From contig OZ257137.1 of assembly GCA_965279115.1 (NCBI GenBank), positions 1,116,001-1,180,000 on the forward strand: a stretch of 64,000 bases of DNA. The letters are read 5' to 3'. Positions 35,252 to 42,747 of the stretch are shown piece after piece. Every line of letters begins with the position of its first letter. The first letter of the stretch is position 1. A program made the translations under genes and the position numbers. Origin of the DNA: JAEUOS01 sp965279115. Its GTDB lineage: Bacteria; Pseudomonadota; Gammaproteobacteria; Burkholderiales; JAEUOS01. Under the pieces are notes generated by a model, which worked only from the letters and a program-made list of their open reading frames with translations, was not told the origin of the DNA and did no database searches.

Positions 35252-36561
35252 GCTGGGGAGCCGCGGCCTGGCTGATGCTGGGCGGATCCACCGTATTGCT
35301 CTTCATCGGCCTGCCGGTCGCCTTTTCGTTTTTGGTGATCAATCTCATCGGCGCCTGGATCTGGCTGGGCGGCGAGCCGGGGCTCATGCAACTGACGCGC
35401 AACAGCGTCAATTCCGTGATGAGCTTTGCGCTCACGCCCATTCCACTGTTCGTGCTGATGGGCGAAGTGCTGTTCCATACCGGACTGGCCGTCAAGGTGA
35501 TCGACGGCATCGAACGCCTGATCCGCCAGGTACCCGGGCGCCTGGCCGTGGTGGCAGTGGTGGCCGGCACGGTGTTCTCGGCCATCTCCGGCTCAACCAT
35601 CGCCACCACCGCCATGCTTGGCAGCCTGATGGTGCCGGTGATGCTGGCGCGCGGCTACCACCCGACCATCGCCACCGGTCCGGTGATGGCCATCGGCGCG
35701 GTCGACATGCTGATCCCGCCCTCGGCGCTGACGGTGCTGCTGGGCTCGCTTTCCGGCATCTCGATCTCTAAGCTGCTGCTCGGCGGCGTGATGCCTGGCC
35801 TCATCCTCTCGCTAGCGTTCGTCGGCTACATCATCGTGCGGGTGAAACTCACCCCCAGCCTTGCCCCAAACTCCGACGTGGAGCAGCACAGCGGCTTCGA
35901 GCGCTTCAAGCCCTTCCTCATATACGTGGTGCCGCTGGTGTCGATCTTCGGCGTGGTGGTGGGCGCGATGGCCGCCGGCTGGGGCACCCCCACCGAGTCC
36001 GCCGCGCTGGGCGCCTTTGCCACGGTGCTGCTGGCAATGGCCTACCGTGCACTCACCTGGCGCATCCTGCTCGACTCCCTCAAGGGCACGGTAGCGATCT
36101 CCGCGATGATCCTCTTCATCATCGTCGGCGCCACCACCTTTGCGCAGATCCTCTCCTTCTCCGGCGCCTCCAACGGCCTGGCCGAAGCCATCACCGGCGC
36201 CGGCCTGCCGCCCTGGGCCGTGGTGGCCGGCATGATGCTGATGCTGATTTTCCTCGGCATCTTTGTCGACCAGGTCAGCATGATGATGATCACGCTGCCG
36301 ATCTTCATGCCGGTGGTGACTGCGCTTAACGTCGACCTGATCTGGTTCGGCGTGCTGTTCCTGATCTGCATGCAGTTGGGCCTGTTGCTGCCGCCACATG
36401 GGTTGTTGCTCATGACCATGAAGGGCGTGGCCCCGCGCGAGGTAACCATGCTGCACATCTTCCAGGCGGTGGTGCCCTACGTGGCGATGAGCCTGATCCT
36501 GCTGGCGCTGGTGTTCTTCGTGCCGAAGGTGGCGACCTGGTTGCCGGCGTTGATCGGGTAG
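35248..36561 (+). CDS. dctM: TRAP transporter large membrane subunit (DctM)
   Basis: 437 residues, about 12 TMs, the sodium-coupled channel subunit of the TRAP system. Landmarks are IPLFVLMGEVLFHTGLA, the hairpin-region AVSGSTIATTAMLGSLMVPVM-like stretch near 110-130, IGAVDMLIPPSALTVLLGSLSGIS and the C-terminal LGLLLPPHGLLLMTMKG followed by FFVPKVATWLPALIG. The gene is intact. Two degenerate copies of its 3' end occur downstream at 37361-37462 and 38106-38242, each beyond a toxin-antitoxin module. Confidence 0.93.
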   Translation: MSWGAAAWLMLGGSTVLLFIGLPVAFSFLVINLIGAWIWLGGEPGLMQLTRNSVNSVMSFALTPIPLFVLMGEVLFHTGLAVKVIDGIERLIRQVPGRLAVVAVVAGTVFSAISGSTIATTAMLGSLMVPVMLARGYHPTIATGPVMAIGAVDMLIPPSALTVLLGSLSGISISKLLLGGVMPGLILSLAFVGYIIVRVKLTPSLAPNSDVEQHSGFERFKPFLIYVVPLVSIFGVVVGAMAAGWGTPTESAALGAFATVLLAMAYRALTWRILLDSLKGTVAISAMILFIIVGATTFAQILSFSGASNGLAEAITGAGLPPWAVVAGMMLMLIFLGIFVDQVSMMMITLPIFMPVVTALNVDLIWFGVLFLICMQLGLLLPPHGLLLMTMKGVAPREVTMLHIFQAVVPYVAMSLILLALVFFVPKVATWLPALIG

Positions 36562-36622
36562 CGCAGCGGACTCGGATGGCCCGGCGCGAATCCGGGAAGC
36601 AACGCAACGTCGGTTGGGCGTC

Positions 36623-37009
36623 CTACCAGACGCACTTCGCCCGAAACTGCTTCATCGCCACGTCGTTGGTCACCAGCGTCGCGCCTTCGATGATGGCCTG
36701 AGCCGCGAGCATGCGATCGAACGGGTCGCGATGCTCGGTGACAAATCCGCCTGCCTTGATCGCATGCTGGCTGGTGATCGCCAAATGCGTGAAGCCATCG
36801 GCGGCGATCAGTTCGTTGAACTGGCTGACGGCCGCTTCCGCGCCCGGCAGCTTGCCGATGCGATGCTTGGTGGCGATTTCCCACGCGCTGGCGGCGCTGA
36901 CCAGGACCGTGTTGGCCTCATCGGCAATGACTGACGCGGCGCGTTTGGACAGACGCCTGTCATCCTGCCACCACCACAGCAGGGTATGGGTATCGAGGAG
37001 CAGGCGCAT
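36623..37009 (-). CDS. vapC: PIN-domain toxin (VapC family)
   Basis: 128 residues. PIN ribonucleases use a cluster of acidic residues to bind Mg2+; here Asp6 (LLLDTH), Glu44 (SAWEIATK), Asp95 and Asp98 (HRDPFDRML) and Asp116 (LVTNDVAM) are all present, so the toxin should be active. Its ATG overlaps the last base of the antitoxin stop codon. It lies on the opposite strand to dctM, 61 bp from the dctM stop, and is enclosed between dctM and a duplicated dctM 3' end. Confidence 0.92.
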   Translation of the reverse strand: MRLLLDTHTLLWWWQDDRRLSKRAASVIADEANTVLVSAASAWEIATKHRIGKLPGAEAAVSQFNELIAADGFTHLAITSQHAIKAGGFVTEHRDPFDRMLAAQAIIEGATLVTNDVAMKQFRAKCVW

Positions 37010-37242
37010 CAGCCGCCCCTCCCCTCCCAGGCTTTGAGTTCCTCGTCCGGTAAAGCCTCGAAGAACGCGGAATCGTCGATGCCCTTCAGACGGCCGCGCA
37101 AGCGCTGCGGCGCCGCCGCCTCGAGCGGCACCATGCGCGCATAGGGCTTGCCCGCCTTGGCGAGAATGATTTCCTGGCCGGCATGCGCTTGTTCAAGCAA
37201 TTTTGAAAATTGCGTTTTGGCATCATGGACGTTCACAAGCAT
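37009..37242 (-). CDS. vapB: Phd/YefM-family antitoxin
   Basis: 77 residues. The N-terminal Phd/YefM DNA-binding fold (VNVHDAKTQFSKLLEQAHAG, ILAKAGKPYARMVPLE) precedes a disordered C-terminal toxin-binding tail (DDSAFFEALPDEELKAWEG). It is first in the operon and is preceded by a perfect 20-bp palindrome touching a TATAAT box, the usual layout of autoregulated TA promoters. Confidence 0.9.
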   Translation of the reverse strand: MLVNVHDAKTQFSKLLEQAHAGQEIILAKAGKPYARMVPLEAAAPQRLRGRLKGIDDSAFFEALPDEELKAWEGRGG

Positions 37243-37274
37243 GTTCTTTTTCCATCTTCAACGTGATGGGTTCG

Positions 37275-37300
37275 ATTATAACTAAGTCCATGGACTTAGT
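37275..37300 (-). promoter_or_regulatory. vapBC promoter -10 and 20-bp operator palindrome
   Basis: ACTAAGTCCATGGACTTAGT at 37281-37300 is a perfect 20-bp palindrome. On the minus strand it is directly followed by TATAAT (37280-37275), which lies about 33 bp before the antitoxin start. A repressor bound here would block the promoter. Confidence 0.75.
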
Positions 37301-37360
37301 CCGCATTATTGGCGAACTTCCCTCCCGTCCAACCCTACCAGCCGCAATGCAGCGGCGACA

Positions 37361-37462
37361 TTCCACGCGGTGGCGCCTTACGTGGCGATGAGCCTGATCC
37401 TGCTGGCACTGGTGTTCTTTGTGCCCAAGGTGGCGACCTGGTTGCCCGCGTTGATCGGGTAG
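37361..37462 (+). pseudogene. Copy 2 of the dctM 3' end
   Basis: 102 bp matching 36460-36561 (the last 33 codons and stop of dctM) at all but 7 positions, about 93%. Five of the seven differences are silent, and the fragment keeps the same TAG stop. It has no 5' part and no start. It separates the vapBC module from the ccdAB module. Confidence 0.88.
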
Positions 37463-37486
37463 CCAGCCACAGCGTCAATTGCGATT

Positions 37487-37507
37487 CATGCGCATATAAT
37501 GCGCATG
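37487..37507 (+). promoter_or_regulatory. ccdAB operator palindrome with embedded -10 box
   Basis: CATGCGCAT-ATA-ATGCGCATG has perfect 9-bp arms. A consensus TATAAT (37495-37500) spans its centre, 34 bp before the antitoxin start codon. This is a typical self-repressed TA promoter. The -35 region is weak. Confidence 0.7.
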
Positions 37508-37533
37508 AACATCCTTGGCCGGGGTACGATCCC

Positions 37534-37776
37534 ATGTACAACGTTTCCGCCCGCAAACGTCCCATCAATCTTACGGTGAACGAGGACCTGGTAGCGCAGG
37601 CTCGGGACCTGACAGATAATCTTTCCAACGTTGTCGAGACACTCCTGGCCGACTATGTGGCGCGGGAGCAGAAAACCCGCGACGCAAGGGCACGGGAGTG
37701 CTCCGCAGTCTCTGCGACATGGAACCGCTTCAACGATACGCATGGTTCGTTCGCTGACGAACACTCGCCTCTATAG
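37534..37776 (+). CDS. ccdA: CcdA-like antitoxin
   Basis: 80 residues. The N-terminal half (RKRPINLTVNEDLVAQARDLTDNLSNVVETLL) is the ribbon-helix-helix of CcdA; the C-terminal half (RECSAVSATWNRFNDTHGSFADEHSPL) has the tryptophan-containing toxin-binding pattern of CcdA. The stop codon abuts the toxin start codon. It binds its own promoter with CcdB in known systems, and a palindrome is present upstream. Confidence 0.88.
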   Translation: MYNVSARKRPINLTVNEDLVAQARDLTDNLSNVVETLLADYVAREQKTRDARARECSAVSATWNRFNDTHGSFADEHSPL

Positions 37777-38097
37777 ATGCCGCAATTCGACATCCACGAA
37801 AACAAGGGTGTAAACCACGAGTCGATTCCGTACGTCGTAGTAGTTCAATCGGCGCTTTACGATGACTTCCGACGCCGTGTGGTGGTGCCACTGGTGCGCA
37901 AATCAGCCGTTGGAGCAGTGGATCGCGAACGCTTCAACCCGGAATTCCGGATCAAGGGCGTGCCTGTAATCCTGCACCCCCTGGAAATTTCCTCGGTGCC
38001 TGTGGATCGATTGGGCAAGGTTGTAGGTTCGCTTAGCGGCGACGGGCAACGCATCATTGATGCCCTCGACGAACTGTTGACCCGCTCCTGGGGGTGA
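37777..38097 (+). CDS. ccdB: CcdB-like toxin (gyrase poison family)
   Basis: 106 residues with the CcdB plan: an N-terminal strand FDIHENKG, the YVVVVQSALYDDFRRRVVVPLV core, and the C-terminal helix RIIDALDELLTRSWG. In plasmid CcdB the last three residues W-G-I are needed for gyrase poisoning; here the protein ends W-G without the final isoleucine, so potency is uncertain although many chromosomal homologues vary at the terminus. It is immediately followed by copy 3 of the dctM 3' end. Confidence 0.88.
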   Translation: MPQFDIHENKGVNHESIPYVVVVQSALYDDFRRRVVVPLVRKSAVGAVDRERFNPEFRIKGVPVILHPLEISSVPVDRLGKVVGSLSGDGQRIIDALDELLTRSWG

Positions 38098-38105
38098 AGC
38101 CGCTT

Positions 38106-38242
38106 ATGCAACTGCCCGTAGGGTTGCCACTCCACGGGCAGTTGCTGATGGAAATGAAATTCGCGGCATTGCGCAATGCGACCGTGTCGCACATTCTCCA
38201 GACGGTGGCGCCATGCGTTGCGATGAGCCGTATCCCTTGGCG
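38106..38242 (+). pseudogene. Copy 3 of the dctM 3' end, strongly decayed
   Basis: The translated relic MQLPVGLPLHGQLLMEMK, then ATVSHILQTVAPCVAMS, aligns without gaps to the dctM ending MQLGLLLPPHGLLLMTMK, then EVTMLHIFQAVVPYVAMS. It starts further upstream in dctM than copy 2 and loses similarity after VAMS. The remaining 130 bp to the next gene contain nothing recognisable. Confidence 0.75.
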
Positions 38243-38372
38243 TACATCTCATCCCGGAGGCCTGCGTGTATGGCTGCTGTCGGCCAATAAGCGACATTGC
38301 CGAGACGGCTCCAAAGCGGACCTTCAATTCTTATTGCTCGAGTAAGGCTATAGCAACACCGGTGACGGTCGG

Positions 38373-39191
38373 CTACTCCTTGCTCCATTCGATGACTAGG
38401 CGCAGCAACTCTTCATTGATCTCTTTCCAATCGACGGCCAGGCGACGTTCAAAAAAATATGCGATCTCCACGCCACGATAGGCAAATCGAGTCACATATT
38501 CATCCTTGTCGCGATCACCCGGGGACGTGCTCCGTCTGGTCAGCCAGAGAATGTCCCCCGATGGGGAACGTACATCTGATTTGTCCCGCAAGATGAAGTA
38601 GCCAGATCCGAGATATTCGGTCGCACCGGTACCAACAACCGCAGTCTTGGTTGCACCAGTAGTTGTTCGGGTGTAGTGGGTTTTCCATCCATCCACAATG
38701 ATCTCGGCGAGCTCGGACGGTGTTCGAAAACCGTCGATCCAAAACTTGATCAAGTCCCGTCGCGGAACGTTCGTGTTGCGAAAGGGCTTCTTTTCGGGCC
38801 AGGTGAAATAACCGTCAACGAAGTTTCCATCCGGTGGAACCTGCCCAAGATACTCCCGCGGTATTCGAAATCGCGCTCCGTACATATCGAACTCGAGGAA
38901 CTCCTTGCCATCGCGCTTTACCGACTTTGGCTTCAAGACGCGTTGGTCTCGCGGTAGTCGTGCGAGCGCCTCGTCCTCCGCCTTGATCTTCGCCAGCCGC
39001 TTTTCTTCCGCCTCACGGGCCTCCCTGATCATGCGTTCGTTGGTCGGCGACATTTGCGCGATCTTGGGGTCGGCTGCACTTGCGACTCCCACTATTTCAT
39101 TGAGCAGGCGCGGAGACGCAACTGCTGAAATCAATAGCACCAAGATCAATATTGCGAGCCTTCTACCAACCAATGGTGACTGTGCGTTCAT
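38373..39191 (-). CDS. Unknown membrane-anchored/exported protein
   Basis: 272 residues, no family recognised. An N-terminal hydrophobic segment (about 10-27, LAILILVLLISAVASP) suggests a signal anchor; a charged helix (NERMIREAREAEEKRLAKIKAEDEAL) follows, then a mixed beta domain (LEFDMYGARFRIPREYL, YGGVEIAYFFERRLAVDW-like ending). Its base composition is visibly lower in G+C than neighbouring catabolic genes, and it sits next to the TA/dctM array, so horizontal acquisition is likely. It could be a cassette cargo gene. Confidence 0.7.
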   Translation of the reverse strand: MNAQSPLVGRRLAILILVLLISAVASPRLLNEIVGVASAADPKIAQMSPTNERMIREAREAEEKRLAKIKAEDEALARLPRDQRVLKPKSVKRDGKEFLEFDMYGARFRIPREYLGQVPPDGNFVDGYFTWPEKKPFRNTNVPRRDLIKFWIDGFRTPSELAEIIVDGWKTHYTRTTTGATKTAVVGTGATEYLGSGYFILRDKSDVRSPSGDILWLTRRSTSPGDRDKDEYVTRFAYRGVEIAYFFERRLAVDWKEINEELLRLVIEWSKE

Positions 39192-39329
39192 TGTCTAGCG
39201 GCGTCTTGGACTATCGCGATTAAAACAACGCCTCGGTTTCATACGACGCGAAATCGATGACGTTGAAATGTCCGCTTTGCTCGGGTTGAAAAGTCAGCTT
39301 TGGGTCGTAAGCGGGCATACGAAAAGCAG

Positions 39330-39821
39330 CTACGACTCTACATCGATTTTCCCTTCGGGGGCCTCCAGATTTGCCAACATCCGTTTGAGAAGCCCGAGCA
39401 ACACATCTCTCTCTCCCACCGAAAATCCCAACAGAGCCTCATCGCGCCATCCGGTCGCCAGCGGCAGGATGCGCTCATAGAGTTTGCGTCCACGAGGCCT
39501 GATGAGGACTCGCGCGGTGCGACCGTCCGGCGTCTCCGCGCTACGCTCAACCAGTTTGTCGCCCTCCAGTCGTGTCAGCAGGCGGCTCAAGGTCGAGTGC
39601 GGCACCACCGCGTAAGCCGACAAGTCGGCAATCGAGATGCCGTCGCCGCGTGCCAGCACCGCCAGAACACGCCAGTGCTGGAAGGTGACGCCAAGTTTCA
39701 GCAGATCGTCTTCGAGCGAGCGGTTCAGGCGCCCGGCGACCCGATTCATCATGTAAGGGATCGAGTCATCGAGGTTGTAGTTCTCGAGGTCCGCCTTGCT
39801 CGCTTTCCTGGAAATGGCCAT
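39330..39821 (-). CDS. MarR-family transcriptional regulator
   Basis: 163 residues from ATG 39821 (MAISRKASKADLEN); a 15-codon upstream extension would run into the promoter. The winged helix is clear: LGVTFQHWRVLAVLARGDGISIADLSAYAV, PHSTLSRLLTRLEGDKLVER and RTARVLIRPRGRKLYERIL. It is divergent from the second Rieske operon over a 98-bp gap with a strong promoter and a dyad on the -10 region, so it most likely represses that operon. Confidence 0.9.
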   Translation of the reverse strand: MAISRKASKADLENYNLDDSIPYMMNRVAGRLNRSLEDDLLKLGVTFQHWRVLAVLARGDGISIADLSAYAVVPHSTLSRLLTRLEGDKLVERSAETPDGRTARVLIRPRGRKLYERILPLATGWRDEALLGFSVGERDVLLGLLKRMLANLEAPEGKIDVES

Positions 39822-39857
39822 GTTTGTTCCACGGGAATGGGTCCGGTCGGGTTTGCC

Positions 39858-39889
39858 TTGACACACCGGTAGGTGAATAGTAATTTCAC
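39858..39889 (+). promoter_or_regulatory. Promoter and dyad operator of the second Rieske operon
   Basis: TTGACA (39858-39863) and TAATTT (39881-39886) are 17 bp apart. GTGAA-7 bp-TTCAC (39873-39889) overlaps the -10 box, a good place for MarR repression. Confidence 0.65.
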
Positions 39890-39919
39890 AACGTATGCAA
39901 ATGCAAATATCTTCTCGCT

Positions 39920-41233
39920 TTGATCGCTACTGACATCGCCGGCCTGCTGCGCCCGGATGCGGTGCACCGCGACGTGTATGCGGATGCGGCGCTGTTCGCG
40001 CTGGAGCAGGAGCGCATTTTCCGCCGCGCGTGGATCTACCTGTGCCACGAGAGCGAGATCACGCAGCCGGGCGACTATGTGCTGGCGCAATTGGGGCCGG
40101 ACGAGGTGATCGTCGCGCGCGGTGCCGATGGCGGCATCGCCGCCATGCACAACCGCTGTGCGCACCGCGGTGCACGGGTGATGATGGCGCCGCGCGGCAA
40201 TGCGCGGCTATTCACCTGCGCCTATCATGCATGGAGCTTCCGGCTCGACGGTTCGCTCGACAGCGTGCCGGCACCGGAGGGGTATGCAAAAGGCTTCGCC
40301 GGGGGCGGGCGCGGACCGAGCCTGACCCGCGTGGCGCGGGTGGCCAGCTATCGCGGCTTCGTGTTCGGCTCGGGCGCGGCCGCGGGGCCGGACCTGCCCA
40401 CCTTTCTGGGCGGGCTTGCCAGTGCGCTCGACAACATGGTCGATCGCGCACCCGGTGGTGCGCTGGTACAGGCCGGTGGCCGGTTGCGCATGGAGTACCG
40501 CGGCAACTGGAAGCTTTTCATGGAGAACGTGGTCGACCTGGTGCACCCGCAGTATGTGCACGGCGGCTCGGTGGCGGTGGCGCGCGAACGGCGTGACACG
40601 ACCACACTCGAAGGCCAGGCCGGGCAAACCGCGCAGATGCTGCTGGCCAACGGTCTGCGGCTTTCCGAGTGGGAAAAGATCGGCCTGCACGCCTTTCCCG
40701 AAGGGCATGTCTACATGGACGGCTTCTACCGCGATGGCGTGATCGCCAGCGAGCGCGCCGATCCGGTGTTCGAGCGCTATCGCATGACACTGGTCGAAAC
40801 CCATGGTGAAGCCCGGGTGCGCGAGATCCTTGCGATGGACCGCTTCAACAACCTGATCTGGCCGAACATTTCCATCAATACGCGCTTCCAGACCATGCGC
40901 ATCGTGCAGCCTGTTGCTGTGGATCGCACCGTCGTCACCAGCCTGTTTTTTCGCATGGAAGGCGCGCCGCCGGAGATGTTTGATTTGAGCCTGCGCTTTC
41001 TCAACACGGCCAGTTCACCCGCGTCCCTGGTGGCCTCCGATGACCTCGAAATCTTCGAGCGGTGCCAGCGCGGGCTCGTCGACCCGGCAGCCGAATGGGT
41101 GGACATGAGCCGTGCCATCGGGCGCGATGCGCCCGCAGTTAGTGGCGCTGTCGACGCGCCCGGCACCAGCGAGCTGCCGGTGCGCGCGCAAATGCGTGCC
41201 TGGCGTGCCTGGATGGAAGCGGAGGCCGCATGA
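39920..41233 (+). CDS. Rieske non-heme iron oxygenase, large (alpha) subunit, second copy
   Basis: 437 residues from TTG 39920. This is the only usable in-frame start after the last stop, and the N-terminus (IATDIAGLLRPDAVHR) aligns residue for residue with the other large subunit (HSIDIAKLVEPDRVHR). Rieske ligands are Cys80, His82, Cys100 and His103 (RCAHRG; CAYHAW). The catalytic motif MENVVDLVHPQYVH gives bridging Asp206 and iron ligands His209 and His214. No ribosome site precedes the TTG, but a 12-codon reading frame (ATG 39895, stop at 39931-39933) overlaps it. The next gene overlaps by ATGA. Its reductase is not in the window. Confidence 0.9.
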   Translation: MIATDIAGLLRPDAVHRDVYADAALFALEQERIFRRAWIYLCHESEITQPGDYVLAQLGPDEVIVARGADGGIAAMHNRCAHRGARVMMAPRGNARLFTCAYHAWSFRLDGSLDSVPAPEGYAKGFAGGGRGPSLTRVARVASYRGFVFGSGAAAGPDLPTFLGGLASALDNMVDRAPGGALVQAGGRLRMEYRGNWKLFMENVVDLVHPQYVHGGSVAVARERRDTTTLEGQAGQTAQMLLANGLRLSEWEKIGLHAFPEGHVYMDGFYRDGVIASERADPVFERYRMTLVETHGEARVREILAMDRFNNLIWPNISINTRFQTMRIVQPVAVDRTVVTSLFFRMEGAPPEMFDLSLRFLNTASSPASLVASDDLEIFERCQRGLVDPAAEWVDMSRAIGRDAPAVSGAVDAPGTSELPVRAQMRAWRAWMEAEAA

Positions 41234-41745
41234 ACATGGGCGATCTGAAGGCTGCTGTCGGTGGCGCACTGGCGCCGGGCGTACTGGACGAACTGCGCGA
41301 ATTCGCCTTCGAGGAGGCGCGGCTGCTGGATACCGGCCACTATGAAGCCTGGGTGGACCTGTTCGCCGAGGACGGCGTGTACTGGGTGCCTTCCGAGCCT
41401 GGGCAAGCGTCGCCGGAAGACTCCCTTTCGCTTTTCCATGAAACCAGGCCACTCCTGCAGTTGCGTGCGCGGCGCCTTTCCCACCCGCAAACCCATATCC
41501 AGGCGCCACCGGTGCGCACCCATCATCACCTGAGCAACCTCGTCGGCCAGGATCTGGGCGGCGGCGAATACCTGCTGCGCTCCATGCTCCTGATGGTGGA
41601 GTGGCGCAATGGCGAACAGCGCCTTTTCAGTGCTGCCTGCGAGCACCGACTGCGGCGCACGCCCGAGGGCCTGCGCATCGCGCACAAGCGGGTTGACCTG
41701 CTCAACTGCGATGCGCCACACCGCGCGTTTGCGATCCCTTTCTAA
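41230..41745 (+). CDS. Rieske oxygenase small (beta) subunit, second copy
   Basis: 171 residues, normal length, NTF2-like fold: LREFAFEEARLLDTGHYEAWVDLFAEDGVYW near the N-terminus and CEHRLRRTPEGLRIAHKRVDLLNCD near the end. It lacks the basic tail of the other small subunit in this window. Translationally coupled to the large subunit; a TRAP receptor follows after 36 bp. Confidence 0.9.
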   Translation: MNMGDLKAAVGGALAPGVLDELREFAFEEARLLDTGHYEAWVDLFAEDGVYWVPSEPGQASPEDSLSLFHETRPLLQLRARRLSHPQTHIQAPPVRTHHHLSNLVGQDLGGGEYLLRSMLLMVEWRNGEQRLFSAACEHRLRRTPEGLRIAHKRVDLLNCDAPHRAFAIPF

Positions 41746-41781
41746 CCGCTTCCCCACTTCACCGCTTCTTCCGGAGGTTCC

Positions 41782-42744
41782 ATGAGCATCAAACGCAGAC
41801 TCGCATTCGCCCTGATCGCCGCAGCACTCGGCACCGGCTCCGCACTGGCGCAGGAAACCGTGCTGCGCGCGGCGGTGTTCGTACCCACCAACACCGTGTT
41901 CGGCGAGATGTTCGGCCGCTTCGTCGCCCATGTGAACGCCGAGGGCAAGGGTCTGGTGCAGATCAACCTGGTGGGTGGCCCTTCGGCCATCCCCAGCCTG
42001 GAGCAGGGCAACGCGGTGCGCACCGGCGTGCTCGACATCGCCGCCGTGCCACCTTCGTTCTACGCCGGCAACATGCCTGAGGCGGACGCGGTGATCATGT
42101 CGCCACTATCGTTCAAGCAACAGCGCGCCTCCGGAGCATGGGACGCACTCAACAAGATCACCAACCAGAAGATGAATGCCTGGTACCTGGCCGCCTATGG
42201 CGAAGGCATTCCCTTCCATATCTGGACCACCAAGCAGCCCACCTCGGCCAACTTCCAGGGCTGGAAGTTGCGCACGGTGCCCAACTACACGGCCTTTTTC
42301 CAGGCTTTAGGCGCCGCACCCATCACCATGCCGCCGGGCGAGGTGAAAACCGCGCTGGAGCGCGGCGTGGTGGACGGCTATGGCTGGCCCTACATCGGCA
42401 TCTTCGATCTCGGCTGGGGCGGCGACACCAAGTACCGCGTCGATCCGGGCTTCTTCAACGTCGTGGTCAATGTGCTGGTGAACCAGAACAAGTGGAAGGC
42501 CCTGCGCGATGACCAGCGCGCCTTCCTCACCCGCATGGGCGAATGGCTGGAAACCGAGAACACCCGCTGGGCCGCCGAGAAAATCGCCAGCGAAACCAAG
42601 CGCCAGACCGACGCCGGCATCAAGATCGTCAACCTCGGCCCGGACTACGTGAAGCTGGCCTACAGCGCCTACTGGGCCGAACTCACCAAGCGCGCCCCGG
42701 AGTCGGTCGGCATCCTGCGCCCGCTGCTCGAGCGCAAGCCCTAG
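41782..42744 (+). CDS. TRAP transporter solute receptor (DctP), orphan
   Basis: 320 residues with a signal peptide ending ALA-QETVL. Marks: GRFVAHVNAEGKGLVQINLVGGPSAIPSLE, MPPGEVKTALERGVVDGYGWPYIGIF. It is closely related to the DctP at 33753-34718 but has no DctQM beside it, so it may use that system's membrane subunits or one elsewhere. Its place after the Rieske pair suggests it binds that oxygenase's substrate. Confidence 0.9.
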   Translation: MSIKRRLAFALIAAALGTGSALAQETVLRAAVFVPTNTVFGEMFGRFVAHVNAEGKGLVQINLVGGPSAIPSLEQGNAVRTGVLDIAAVPPSFYAGNMPEADAVIMSPLSFKQQRASGAWDALNKITNQKMNAWYLAAYGEGIPFHIWTTKQPTSANFQGWKLRTVPNYTAFFQALGAAPITMPPGEVKTALERGVVDGYGWPYIGIFDLGWGGDTKYRVDPGFFNVVVNVLVNQNKWKALRDDQRAFLTRMGEWLETENTRWAAEKIASETKRQTDAGIKIVNLGPDYVKLAYSAYWAELTKRAPESVGILRPLLERKP

Positions 42745-42747
42745 GCG

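Noticed and set aside
37309..37533. An extended start for CcdA at 37309
   Set aside because: The extension is read through the dctM relic and the ccd promoter palindrome; ATG 37534 starts the CcdA homology.
33753..42744. Second complete TRAP transporter at 41782
   Set aside because: Only the receptor gene is present; the following gene encodes a molybdenum hydroxylase, not DctQ or DctM.
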